Positions 40,892-57,940 of a DNA stretch of 64,000 nt are shown in pieces; the stretch's first letter is position 1, and each line of letters begins with the position of its first letter. The notes beneath the pieces were generated by a model. The model ran no database searches. It was not told where the DNA came from and worked only from the letters and a program-made list of their open reading frames with translations. Both the position numbers and the translations under genes were made by a program. Source of the DNA: Cololabis saira (taxonomy: Eukaryota; Chordata; Actinopteri; Beloniformes; Belonidae); contig NC_084592.1 of NCBI RefSeq assembly GCF_033807715.1, positions 23,631,501-23,695,500 on the forward strand, in the 5' to 3' direction.

Positions 40892-42236
40892 CAGGGCTCC
40901 AGACTGCGACCAAATGCTCGCATTTTGCGACCAAAATTTGAGTATGTGTGACTGAATTTCATGTTCACTCGCACACGTGCGACCAGTAAATTTGCCAGTG
41001 TTTTTTTTTTTTTTTTTTTACACGTTAAACGTGGAAGGGGTGCGTCAATGAACCCGCATATTTGCAGGCCAATGAGTGTGAAAGGGAATGAGTCGAGGGA
41101 ACTATTTATTTATTTATTTTTTTCGTTTAATTTCACCAGCTCAAAGCAGGTATTACGCCCGGACTACAGTTAATGCAACACAACGCGCTGCGCCGCGCAC
41201 ATAAAGTTAGAAGAAAGAGATGGCGGGGATGTTTGGTTTTAGTAACATCATGCTCAGGCAATGAGTCTGCAATGGCCCAGACGGGAGACACATGTAGCTC
41301 AGTGCTTAACTTTTATTTTTAATCCACTCTATATTCTTCTGGTTGTTCTCCGATATGTTCCCCTAAAGCCTGAATTATGGTTCCGCCTTAAATCGACGCA
41401 GAGCCTACGGCGTAGCCTACGGCGTAGGCTCTGCATTGTTGTAACGCGGAACCATAAATCAGCCTTCACCCGGTACATACATAGGTTCCTCTAAACATCT
41501 GTCCCTGCTACAGTTTTAACTAAAAGAAAATGTGCTCCAATACAGCAGGTCTCATAATTTTATTTTGAACACTGCCAAAACTCTAACTTAAAACGTAACT
41601 AGAACTTAAAATTTGCTTGACACAAATGAAAGTTAAATTTTAACACGTGGGAAAAACACCTAACCTTTTAAGTGATGTGTGTTATCAGGTGTAATGGCAT
41701 TTTTATGTTAGAAATAAGAATATTTCTTGATAAGATCCTTAGTTATTTGAGTGAAGGCAGTGAATTTGGTCAACTGGTGTAAGTTCAGGGTTTTAGTAAA
41801 GACACAAGTAGGGAAATGTTATTGGCCAGTACCCCCAATATTTGTGTATTTGTACTGTGTGTATAAGTACTGTGTTTAACAGTTAAATTCATGGCTGAAA
41901 GGTTACTAAGCACTTTGTTACCAAGCACTTTTTTATCATGTGAATGTATGTTTTTTTATATAATGACAGCAGTGGTGCTGTCAGTTTACTTTATGTTGCG
42001 GCATCTTTAAAAGTGCACAATAAAATGTAACACTGCATTTGAAACAGCACATTGTGGTAATTCATTAATCTATTATGAAATACGTATTACTAATACACTG
42101 AAATGTAGTAGAAATGTAAAAATGTGGTTAGCGTGTCGATAAACGATGTGCGCTCCTAAAATTTCTGATTGTGCCCCTAAAAATTTTCAGTTAGGGGCTA
42201 CTGTGCTCCTAGTGAAAAAAGTTAGTCTGGAGCCCC
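40892..42236 (+). mobile_element. Non-autonomous DNA transposon, CAGGGCTCCAGACT ends, copy 2
   Basis: Starts CAGGGCTCCAGACTGCGACC and ends AGTCTGGAGCCCC. It matches 4501-5828 throughout (for example GCGACCAAATGCTCGCATTT, AGTGATGTGTGTTATCAGGT, GTGCGCTCCTAAAATTTCTG), with small indels such as an extra TTAAAATTTGC-type insertion near 41607 and TGTATTTGTACTGTGTG near 41845. It includes the same embedded palindromic MITE. No clear target duplication. It lies 41 bp past the tail of the L2-like LINE. Confidence 0.85.
41367..41465. mobile_element. Palindromic MITE inside CAGGG element copy 2
   Basis: AGCCTGAATTATGGTTCCGC / GCGGAACCATAAATCAGCCT arms with the GCCTACGGCGTAGC core, at the same internal place as 4971-5069. 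Confidence 0.85.
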
Positions 42237-43250
42237 TTCCAGTAGGCAACATAGCAGTTCAGAAACAAGTGTTTGAACTTATCTATACCCTTCCAAACAA
42301 CCTGCAACTACCTCCATGACTAGACCGCCCAAACTCACTGGGCTGCCTACACTTAAAGCAGATGGACAGCTCTCTAGATACAGTGAGTCTCGTCAGTGAT
42401 CTAGTGAGGAAATTAGGAGAAATGTAAACTCTATGTAGATGCTGTCTCTCACATTAATCAGCCTGAGTCAGCAGCTGACTCATAACCACCACTATTTGCT
42501 GTGTGCCAGGCGCAAGATCTGCACCTGTGTGATTAGGGACTGAAAGGGATGCTGCATCTGCTGCTGCTGCTGCTGAAGAGTCGTTTCTCCAGAAATATCA
42601 CACTTTCATATGTCAAGACAAACATAATCAGTACAAGACTGACAGCCTTGGATTTCACAAAATACGTGTAAGGATAGCTGCATAGGCCAAAAGGTCAAAG
42701 ATTTCAGCTCACAGAGGAACACATTTGCATTTAGCCAAGCTCATTATATGTGAAATGTGTATTGAGGTACTTTTTTTGTGCAGCTTAACTCTAACTTCCC
42801 TTTCTGCTATTTTTTCATATTTATTTAAATCATTCAGTTTAGTTTCAATTCAATTTGTTGGTTTACAATGAAAATGATAGACACACAGGAAGTAAATGGG
42901 CTCAGTGCAGTTATAATCCAATATACATACACGGATACGCACACATAGATATATACACTGGCTTGTTCACCTGCATGCTTGCTCTGTAGTTTTTGGGGTT
43001 AGTTAGCGGTAGCTTAGCTCAGACTGTGTTCGGATCTCGAGATTTGGGTCGATTGCTGCTCGTGTTTTGGTCGGCTCCTTGTCGGTTCTGTGTTTCGTTT
43101 GTGGTTTTTGTTGCAGATTTCCAGTGCTTGACGTGTGCCTCTGTGTGTTCCTGTTTCCTGAATTGGCAGTGGATGTCACCCCCCCCCAAAAAAAAAAAAA
43201 TCACTGGGTTTGTATGTGTATATGTATGTATGTATGTGTATGCGTATGTA

Positions 43251-43253
<3 letters not shown>
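42237..43253. other. Unassigned intron sequence
   Basis: No transposon end recognised. A short (CTG)n run is at 42555-42575 and a C9A12 homopolymer junction at 43180-43200. Confidence 0.5.

Positions 43254-43326
<73 letters not shown>
43254..43326. repeat. (TA)n microsatellite
   Basis: 73 bp of AT/TA dinucleotides preceded by a (TATG)n-type region at 43210-43253. Confidence 0.98.
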
Positions 43327-43327
<1 letters not shown>

Positions 43328-43556
43328 TAAATATAGTAATAATGCACATATATATGCCTCAGGTTTTTACCGGCATGGTATCAACCATTAATATGTGTGC
43401 AGACAAGGTAAAAAAAAAAAAAAATCCAATTAAATTTAAGCTATTGTTATCCATTTATAATCCAAATTCATATAATTCAAATTCATGAAAATAGACTAGC
43501 TAACCTAGTCTAACGGATCTTTTCATCTTTAATTTGAAGGAACTTGTGGCACTTTT

Positions 43557-44267
43557 CCACTAGTACCTACTTAGCTCTACTCATTTCATCTCAGCTCGAC
43601 TCAGTTTCAGCTCGAAGTTTCTTTTCCATAACAATTCAGCTGGAGCAGAAGTAGGCGGGTTGGAGCGAAGCTGCTGTGACGTATTTGATTGTGTGATCTA
43701 AACGAAGAAGACAACAACACTAAAGATGTAGAACCTGGAGGAGATGGTATATGTGCTGCTGGGTCTGTGGCTTGTGTTTCATATCAAGTTAAAAAATGAG
43801 AGTGAGAGAAGCTTCAAGCGGCAACGCTTTTTCATTTTGTTTATGTTTGTCTCGGCGCTGCTGAAAAGTCCGTTGGTAGCCGCGAGCAGCTATGAAGTGA
43901 CAGAGCTCTTGGTAGATCTGGTCGTTCCTTATGGCCCGTCGAGATCCCTTTTTAATTCTCTCCTCAGCCACTAGGTTTATGAACATCTGCGCCTCAGAGT
44001 TGGATTGCCTGTCGAATAAAATGAACAAGAAGAGTCGCTTTTTCGCTGATTTCCGCTTCCTGACTCAGACATCTGATTGGCCAACCCCCTGACCAATCGG
44101 TGGCATGTAGTGTGATGACGTCAGATACAGCCCGACTCAGCCGCTTAGAGCGTCGGCAGAATAGATACAGAAAAAGTATCTACTCTGCACGGGTATAGCC
44201 CTGGTGGAAAAGCGCCAAACCGAGGCGAGTCGAGTCGGGCTGAGTGGGTACTAGTGGAAAAACGCCA
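43557..44267 (-). mobile_element. TIR element with decayed Myb/SANT-like frame
   Basis: 711 bp. Ends TGGCACTTTTCCACTAGTACC and, inverted, TGGCGTTTTTCCACTAGTACC, so about 21-bp terminal inverted repeats with 2 mismatches; TCAGCTCGACTC / GAGTCGAGTCGG extend them. On the minus strand 43789-44028 reads FDRQSNSEAQMFINLVAEER, IKKGSRRAIRNDQIYQELCH, FIAARGYQRTFQQRRDKHKQ. The spacing LxxLVAEERI...ATRNxxxYxELxxxLAxxGYxRTxxQCRxKxKxL is that of Myb/SANT-like DNA-binding domains carried by Harbinger-type transposons and their derivatives. The expected first tryptophan is not seen, and the usual QQC is QQR. The helical core is otherwise continuous. Confidence 0.65.
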
Positions 44268-47200
44268 TTAGACACACACTTGATAAACAGGGATTGCCAG
44301 AATAATCCCCAACAACATCCACAAGTAGCTCTGGTTTTACATACACACAAGCAAATTACATAACAGTGCTAAATAAAGCAGTTGTATGTGTCACTTGTGT
44401 GCATTGCCAATATTTTCTGCATTATGACCACACTTTACTCAAACAACAGCCACAGCAACAGTTTTATCTTTTTCAAACTATTTGTTTTGAAACAAATACA
44501 AAAATGGGTTAAGCGAAGAACTTGGGGGGAAGAACAAACAAAAAAAAAAAGCAAATAAATTACTTTTTCAAGTGTATGGATCTGTGATCTGATATTCTTT
44601 GCATTGGCTGGGTTTATTGGTGACCTGAGCAAGCGCTGCGTGGATGATGTCGCAGATTGACCTCATAGTGATGTTGGGAAGGGATTTGTAGGATTATCAT
44701 TTATTAAAAAAAATGAAATCAAATATTAAAATATGTTTCTTTCACAAGGGCATTAGTGTAAAATCTGCCAAAAAAATAGGTAACGGATGGATGGAATCAT
44801 CATTGTATTGTATAACATACTATTGTAAAAGCACATTAATAAATACTTTGTTGAATGTGTGGTTTAATCAATACGCTGAGCTTCCTCTTTTAAGGTTTCC
44901 TATTTCTACAACCAGCAGCTGTAATTAAAGAGGACTCATTAAGTTGGTCTGTGCCACAACACGAGGCTGCTGCTCTGTGATCAGTTATCAGATCTGCTGA
45001 CAGAAGCTGACCAGACATCTGCTTATTCACAAAACTTCCTCATGAAGCTTTGAGAATGACATTTTTCTCTCTGTGTGATCATTGACAAAGAGAGAGAGCA
45101 AGACAGAGAGGGATGCAAGCACACCATACCATGCCAAATACATAAACATGTCCATCTGGTGTCTCATTTGTCTTCCTCGCTTAGTCACCCCATTGGCCTC
45201 CGTTGCCCCCGTCACTGGGGCCAAGAGGTGTCATCCAGGACAAGGTCATGTTGTTGCCGTATGTCATGAATCTGCCACCTGATCCCAGAGATGCCGAAAG
45301 GGACCTGGCATTCTTTGCATACTGGCAGGGTGGCTGTAGTGACTCGGGTGGTAAATCGAAAGGAAGAAGGGCGGGATAGAGCAATTTGGGTCACATATGG
45401 ACGGTCCCACTTTTGTTTGTGTTTCTCTCTTCATTTGACTACCGTAACTTTGAATAGTCTTAACTGATTTTCTTTTTTTTATCACAATGATTGAGGTGTT
45501 TAAACATATCAGAATAGAATTCTAGAGAATCATAGAATCACAACCACACAACCTGTTTGTACCTTTTACTGAAGCCTTTGAGTGCCCTACAGTTAAACAA
45601 CAAATTATATCGGCTATATCTCTTCGGTCACCTCTGTGATCTATAATATCCCTTCAACATGTGAACTGGGTTTGTAGCTTCTCCAGCAGAGAAATGGAGA
45701 ATGATTTGCTGAAGCAAGCCTTTTCTGAGGTGTTAGCCTTATCAGATGATACAGTTAAGAAGAGAGACGATGGACATATTTCTGCTGAGTGTGTGTGTTT
45801 CTCTGTTTTCACTATACTTGCATTTTTTTCTGCAGCTTTCAATTATGAATTGCTTTCCATTGACTGGACAGCAGTTAAATATGTGAAAGTGTGAATGGTT
45901 TCCGAGTGCTTTTCTGTAACATTTTGCAGTTGCAAAATACCATGGCCATGCATGCAGTTTTAGATATTTTTTTTCTTTATTTCTTTGACTTTGAGTCAAG
46001 TGAACAAAAAAAAGCAGTGCTTTAAGTGTCTGGGCTTCAGCTGAAGCCTCAGTCCGGTTATAGATCAATTTGTGAAACGCTCTCATTCAACAGTGGAGGA
46101 CAATGCAACATGTTTGTTCACTTAATATAAATTCGATAGTAAAACAGCACTTTTTTGTGGGAGAAAAAAAACTGCATGTAAAACTCGTAAGAGCATTTAT
46201 GAATGCCAACTGATTGCAATCTGGCTGCGCACTCCTGTTGCTCATCAGTTGGCACGAATCCCTGCCCAGAGAGCACCATATAAGCAGTTGTAAATGTGCA
46301 TTTTCAAACTGCACGTTGACCTGGCACACATTTAAAATGAGAGAGTAAGAAAGGATAAAGAAAATCAGGTGTGGCAACAGAGGCAATTGTGATTGAAAAG
46401 AGGCGAAGAAAAAATATTATCTTTTGCTTTCAGTAGGCTGACATTGACCGTCAAGGAAAGGCCTAGAACAAGGTGACTAGTGCAGACAGTTAATACCATG
46501 TCTTCTATCCAACGAAGCATTCAAGACGTGATGAGAAAATGGTTGATATGAGGGTAGAAACAAAATAAAAGCACTTTTTTCCACATGAGCAAAACTCTGC
46601 TCCAAACAAGAGCATTGCCTCTATAATTGGACATACCTCCGTATCAGGCATCATAGCTGATGGACACAACAACATACCTCCATAGGAGTCAAACTCCAAA
46701 GATACCGCCTACTTTTTTATATTAGTGTGAAATTGCTATTCATCGTGGCAGCCAGTTGACGTGTTGCTTCCACACATTTTGAGAAATTAATGTGTAGGAA
46801 TAAAATTCATATCCCATAAGTTTCCTTTATTATTTAAAACTTGTTGGCACTCACACTTGGCACTCTTTATGTAGCTACTGTACCATGAATCAAGCTGCAG
46901 ACAAAGTTAACTTTCAGAAACTTACCCAAACCATGCTTTTTTTGGTCAGTCAGTTTGAAAGCACTTCCTGTTTCAGAGGCAGGCCCTTCACCTGCTGCTC
47001 CTGATCCTACACGGCATATTAAGCCGGTTTTATCAACCGAGGGATGTTTTCAGAAACATAATTTGCTCACCTTCCACCAGCAAGATAAATGTGTTATATT
47101 TCTGATTTCTCATCGCATTTATAACACGTTTTAAATGTATCTACATATCGTGGCAATAACGAACCACGTAGAGCACTGACGTAAAATCTGATGATGAAAA

Positions 47201-49350
47201 GCTATATCTTTATGGACTATTTCCACAAGCTCTATACATGATCCGAGTAATTTGGTGTGTTTACGGTACAGTGGAAGCTATTAGCATTTTCACGAATGTC
47301 AAAATGCGCAAATCTCACTCTGCGAACAGTTTATGCTCAGCTTCTTTCTGCTTTTGTAAGAAGTTCCACTGCATCCTTTAAACTGACACACTGAACTCAC
47401 TAACTGTACATGCACCTCCCACTCGTGGTGCCATACAACTCCACCTCCACCAACTCTGCTGGCACCAGAACAGCACAACTACTATGAGCAATAGGAATGG
47501 CAGTAACACAGGATGTGTAAAAATAAACAATTGTCGTGGTTTCAGCAAGAAATGAAATCTATTTTGATCCCTGGTGATGTTGTCCCTGTAGTCTGTAATC
47601 TTACAGGTCCACAGACCTGAGTTCTGGCACTCCTGATGACTTCCCTTCCCATCTTTCAAGGGTCACCGGTTCTTTCTTGAAATTGCTGGGTTTTGATATT
47701 GTTATATTTATCGCCCTGTTTACTTCAGCAATTCATTAAGATTTGGAAATCTCACTGTCTGATAAAGTCCAATCCTTCACTTTATCATTCTCTGACGGTT
47801 ACTGCTATTCTGAATTTCGGACCTCCAACTTGGCACAGATGTTCCCGTAGTGTTTTCCATCCATCTGGCCATCACATTCCATGTACATGCAGACAAATGC
47901 AGTACATGCTTCATTTTAAAACAAAGTTCAGAAGTAAAGTTGTTTTAAAATATCTGCTTTATTTGCATGGCTGCACCATTCTTCTTTATTCCTCTCTGCC
48001 CCTCCCTTTGTGGGTGGCGAGGTCAAAAGATACCCTTCATACATTCATTCATAAGAGCCATCTTCATGGAGGGCTAGAAAAAAAAATATTAGCTCAGCTC
48101 TCACCTTTTTCTCCAGAAGAGAACTTCTTATGTTTAATTTCTTTCATTTGATTCCACTTAATAATCTTCTTTTATTATCATCAATTCTTTTTCATTAAAA
48201 ATGTACTTTTGATCTGTATAGTCATAAAAAAAGGAAATGTTTCAGCACAAGATAAAATAAAGACTTTAAAGTCATTGTCAGAGGTATAAATAGAATACTT
48301 CAATCACAAAAGAGAAACTGTAGGGATTTGTGTGTGGACTGGGATAGGGTTTTTGTTGCTATACAGTACTTCACGTGCTTATTCTTTTCATTGTTTTATT
48401 CATCTTACAGCCATTGACATGTAACCTGACATTTCTCTTCCTCCACAAAGTGTCACAGAAACATTGGTGGAATTTTATTTAGAAAATTGTGATAAATGAG
48501 ATGTTTTTATTTTTTTATTTGTTACATTCTCAACCATGTAGTGATTTATGAGCTCAACTTGAAAGCAGCACACGTATTTTGAGATGAAGGGCACAGTTTA
48601 TTTTTTCTTCTGCGTTTCCCGTGTATTATTGAGCACCTTATTTACTTTATTAGGAAAAAGTCACAAGACAAATATGTATCTTTGTATTTTTTTGTAAAAC
48701 AAATGTATTAAAAAAAATATTAACATTTTAATTTAATTTATTTTATCATTTTACTACCATTTAGTTTGATATCAAAGCTAAAAAAAAAATCTGTTTACAG
48801 TTACACATTTGTGTCCCAAAATGAGCTCCAGATTTTTCTTCTCTGATCCCATCGTTTATCCTCTATTATCCCTGCTCTCTTTCTCTGCCTCCGTCAGAAC
48901 ACAGGTCATGAAAGAGATATTATAGGTCACTTGGTGAGCAAAGTGCGTGACTTGACCTTAGATGATGTTGGAATATTTTCTGTCACCCGTTTTATTAATG
49001 CAGGAGCTGTGATAGGACCAAAGGAGAGGTGAGAAACCTTATCCTACAAGGTGTGTGTGTGTATGTATATATACATATACATATAAATGTTTAAAGAGAG
49101 AAAGAAAAATTCAGTCTTGTTTCTTGCTCTGATGTTTAATACACAATTGAGAATTGTTTGAATTTACTAATGGGAGCGAGAAGGCATCATAGTTCTACAC
49201 AGAACCCTAGCTTGAAGGCTTTTCTGTCCGTTTTTAACTCCACAACATATTTACATGGAATGTGAAACAAGCAAATATTACTGTTTCAACTTAATTTCTC
49301 TGCTTTCAAAACAAAAATGTGTTTTTCACCCCTTGAATCCTGAAAAAGTG
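44268..49350. other. Unassigned intron sequence, 5 kb
   Basis: The longest stretch of intron 20 without a mobile element I can name. AT-rich, small homopolymers only. Open frames up to 152 codons (for example 47693-48151) have no recognisable motif or start context. Confidence 0.5.
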
Positions 49351-49535
49351 GCCACGTGGGCCCCAGATCTCTCAGTGGGTTGAGCGGAAGTACAACCCAG
49401 TGATATGCAGAGGCTATCGCCCTCGTCCAGGCAGCGCCGGTCCAAATCCTGGCCTGTTGCGCTTTACTCTGTGCCCCCCTGCCACTTTCAGAGTAAAGGC
49501 CACCCCAGCCACAAAATCTTTTAAGAAAAAAAATG
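49351..49535 (+). mobile_element. tRNA-derived SINE remnant
   Basis: A-box-like GATCTCTCAGTGGGTTGAGC (about 49366-49385) and B-box-like GGTCCAAATCC (49439-49449), with 54 bp between, as in a tRNA-type pol III promoter. Between them ATATGCAGAGGCTATCG and after them TGGCCTGTTGCGC match the layout of a widespread fish tRNA-SINE. An A-rich tail (about 49520-49535) follows. The boxes have several changes from consensus, so it is probably not transcribed. Confidence 0.65.
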
Positions 49536-49668
49536 TAAAAAGTGACCGCAAATTCTTTTTAATTCTATAGATACTTATTAATGTATTTAGGGTTGTCGAA
49601 TTAGCACGTTAATTGCAATTAATTAATTACAGGCATATTTAGCGCATTATGTTTTTTAATCGCTTAAA
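49536..49668. other. Unassigned intron sequence
   Basis: AT-rich; includes a TTAATTGCAATTAATTAATT near 49605. Confidence 0.4.
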
Positions 49669-50590
49669 GGAGCATGAGGCTCCTTTTAAGAAATGAGACT
49701 CTCTAGCGCCACCCTTCACCACAACGGCCGTCAGGGGTAGTGCAACCAACAGCGAAGCCGGCACGGGAGAACGGGGAGAACGTGCATGCAGCGTCATGTG
49801 ACGTCACATCCGCAGCCCAGCGCGGGAAATTTGGGCCCGAATTGCAGCACATTTTGCAGCACACAGCCTGTTCAAGGCAAAGGAGAGATACACTACAGGG
49901 CTCATTCTTTTGGGTTTGGAACGCTTCATCTGACATTATTACTAGAAAACTTAAAACATATACGAATGTTTTTCATAAATCCTGCCTCAATCCGGCCTCA
50001 AGCTCCTTTAATCTATTTTTTAATCTCTAACTTTACTTTTTCTGTTTGCGAGTTGCCTTTATTATGAAATCTGCGTTTGTGCGATGGGCTTCTTGTGCTT
50101 GACTTGTTAGCGGTGGAAAACAACGGTCAGTCCCACCTTGAAGTGGACATTGATTGATGTCCCTGAAGAGAAGAGGAGTGAAAATGGAGGAGCGTGTGAA
50201 AGTTGTCGGTCCAGTAAATGGGGAATTTACATTTCTAAAACGCCCCGATGGCACCATTGATAAAGGTAGAGTGATATGTGTCTTTGTGGAAAGGAATCTG
50301 CTTACCACCGAAGCAGCTCAAGTTTAGCCACATAAACGCAAAGCACCCGGTCGGGAGCGTAGCCATAGCTAACGTTGGCAGCAACGATGTTGCTATAGCT
50401 ACGCTCTTCGCCAAACTAGACTGGAGGAGAGCACGTCTGCAACCGAGAGGCTGGTTGTTCTTGCCAAGTGGATGTAAATGGCTAGGACTGTATCTGTTCA
50501 AGTCTATTAAAAAAAAAAAAAAATTACTTTATAAAGCCACCTTTACGGCCTTAAGAGTGGCTGAAAAAGCTGCTCTCTCTTGACTCAGCA
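49669..50590. mobile_element. Candidate interspersed repeat (TTAAAGGAGCATGAGGCTCC)
   Basis: Begins with a self-complementary CTTAAAGGAGC-ATGA-GGCTCCTTTTAAG and continues with GC-rich sequence (TAGCGCCACCCTTCACCACAA, GCAGCGTCATGTGACGTCAC) that is unlike the AT-rich flanks and looks like a fish repeat. No matching far terminus was found and no other copy is in the window, so the right boundary is arbitrary. Short frames have no recognisable motif. Confidence 0.35.
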
Positions 50591-54114
<3,524 letters not shown>

Positions 54115-54193
54115 CAGTACAGACCAAAAGTTTAGACACACCTTCTCATTCAAACAAATGGGGAAGTGTGTCCAAACTTTTTGGTTGTACTGT
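54115..54193. mobile_element. Tc1/mariner-like short palindromic MITE
   Basis: About 79 bp. Left arm ACAGTACAGACCAAAAGTTT then AGACACACC; right arm, inverted, ACAGTACAACCAAAAAGTTTG then GACACACT. The CAGTACAGACCAAAAGTTTGG terminus is typical of vertebrate Tc1/mariner-derived repeats. TA precedes the left arm; the right side has TT, so the TA duplication is imperfect. Confidence 0.7.
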
Positions 54194-55174
54194 TCATGCA
54201 CAAAGACTGACAATATTTGACACAAGTAGAAAATTGTGAAGTTTACATTATGAGGCAGGATGGCTCATTACGTAATAAGTCACTGGACTTTGTATTTAGA
54301 GATTCATTAGAGATCATTTCATTTATTTTTCTGTCCTGCCTTGAAGTTACTTTTTTGAGACCAAAAAATTAAATCAAAGCATCAGAATGCATTAGTTTCT
54401 GGCACAATTTTTCAGTTAAGGTTCAGCGAAGATCATGTTTTTAACTAAAATACACCCTCAAACATTTTTTACCCTCACATTTAGCGAGACATATTCTGCC
54501 TTTTCTTTTTCTTTTGTCCCCAAGGGATGGCACAATTTCCTCACCTGGTCAGTCCTACCCATTAACTAGTCATGCCATCAGGGTGGTCCCCCTTAAAGCC
54601 GTTTCTACCAGGACACAACGTACCGAACCCGTCTCAATGGGGTGGGCTTTATGCAGCGATTCATACGTGGTCGTCCAAGAGCTAATCAAAACAAGATGTC
54701 AGAATTTCTAATAACTCCTTGGGTTAATGCGTTTTTACCACAAAGCCGACAACAGTTATTTACCAGTATTCTTGCTCCATTGCACACCAGTTTTTCTTTT
54801 GTTGATAATAGTTTGGTTGTAACTCTGCTTATTAACATCTATTTCTCTTATTGTTTGTATGTCTATGCAGTGGCACCTTGAAGCAAATCTAGAAAAAACA
54901 GACTACTTCTTATCAAAGAGGAAAATAATTAGGATGACTGTTGGGTTAACAATTCCCTGATCTATGATTCAAACTTCAAACAATATGTTTTTGTCAAAAT
55001 AAAACAAGGATACATAACAAAAGTACCCTTTTTAACCACATCCTAATAGCTCTGTTTTGACATTTTTAAATTGAGGATTTTTCTTTTAGTTGTGAACTGA
55101 TGGAAATTATAACCGTAAAAGTAACAATGCAGATTTTTTGTTTTACTTTGTTTTGTATATTGTGTGTATTGTAG
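54194..55174 (+). other. End of erbb4 intron 20
   Basis: Nothing recognisable before the acceptor TTTTGTATATTGTGTGTATTGTAG. Confidence 0.5.
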
Positions 55175-56578
<1,404 letters not shown>

Positions 56579-57559
56579 TAACAAAAGCTGTTTTACCTGA
56601 TGATGATGTTTTCAGATATTTATAAGCCAAAGATTCAATCAGAAAACTTTGGGCACACTCACACTAGTCACTATATCAAGTCAGACATGATTGACGTTCC
56701 TTTCCAATGCCTGAGTTTCAGTCTTGCGAAAACTGGACGTATAATCATACATACCCGTATGTTTAGCTGAAGCATGCACGCTCTTAGAGAATTGGCAAAA
56801 TAATGAAGAGTACAGAAAATACCTTACCGGCACTACTGACCTTTTTTTTTCTTATCCCATACAGCTCTCTGAATTTTTGTATGGCTAAATGTATGGCACT
56901 AAAGGCTTTGCACCTAAATGTGATTCAAATGTTGCATACGTTGCCTAGTCCACATACAATGGAACTATAATATCCACAAACACACTCCTTCCTACTGTGT
57001 CAGACTCACACTGTCCCAATGAGCCAGACTTTAGGATTGAATTGTGCTTCTGGACAGCTTGCCAAGTTAAATCCCAAAAAAAAAAACCATAACCCAAATG
57101 TTATGTCACCGAATGCAACAAAGATATGTGTGTGTTTTTTATTATGTCTCTGATATCAATGTTCATTAAAATGTATTTGTCACGTCTGGATCAGTAGTTT
57201 TTTCTTTGTTATATCAGTAGTAAAAGTATATCCATCAATCCTTTTCAGATGAAAAAAGAGGCAGCAGTAGATCAGCAAGTACATTACATCATCTTCCAAC
57301 CAGAGAGTTGGTAGTCTGAGCATGTCAAAGTGTCTCTAGGCAAGACATTGAACCACCCAAAATACAGATAAATTTAATCCTGTCAGATAGTACAAACAAA
57401 GCTCTACATATATAAAGTGCATTTCTATCAAAACGTTTTGAGCGAGTGTGTTTTTGTTTAAGTAAAGCAGAAAACAATTCCTTTTAATTTACTTGAACAT
57501 GTCATCTCTAATTAAAGAAAAAAAAAGTTGTGATCTACTGACCCAAGTTGCAAGCGAGC

Positions 57560-57940
57560 TGCTATCTCACAAGCCACATTTGTATTGACATCACAATCAC
57601 AAACCAATCTCTCCGGACAGGCCTCTCTGCAACTTTGTTGTGTGGGGTCTCACAAGGATCAGTACTCCTGTCCCTTGGTTTTATTTCTAGAAAACACAAA
57701 ATCGTTTTCCACTGCTATGCAGATGATACGCAGGTCTATGTGTTCATAAAAAAGGATAACGCATACTTCTTACAAGTGTTAAATGACTGTCTCGAGGAAC
57801 TGAAAGCTTTGATACCTTTAAACTTCGTAAACTTGAAACAAAATAAGACAGAAGTGATAGTTTTTCTTCCAGTTCACTCAGATCAGCTGACCAGCTGCTC
57901 TTGGATGTACCAAGGACACAACCAAGACTTGGGGGGGGAT
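57560..57940 (+). mobile_element. L2-like LINE reverse transcriptase fragment
   Basis: One open frame reads TGLSATLLCGVSQGSVL, then RKHKIVFHCYADDTQVYVFI, VLNDCLEELKALIPLNFVNL and KQNKTEVIVFLP. CGVxQGSVL, FHCYADDTQxY, WM/LNFLxLNxxKTEVI are RT motifs 4-6 of fish L2-type LINEs. The catalytic YADD is intact. About 12 residues between SVL and the RKxxI segment (the PLLFxLYxxP box) are deleted, so it is inactive although the frame stays open. Confidence 0.85.
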
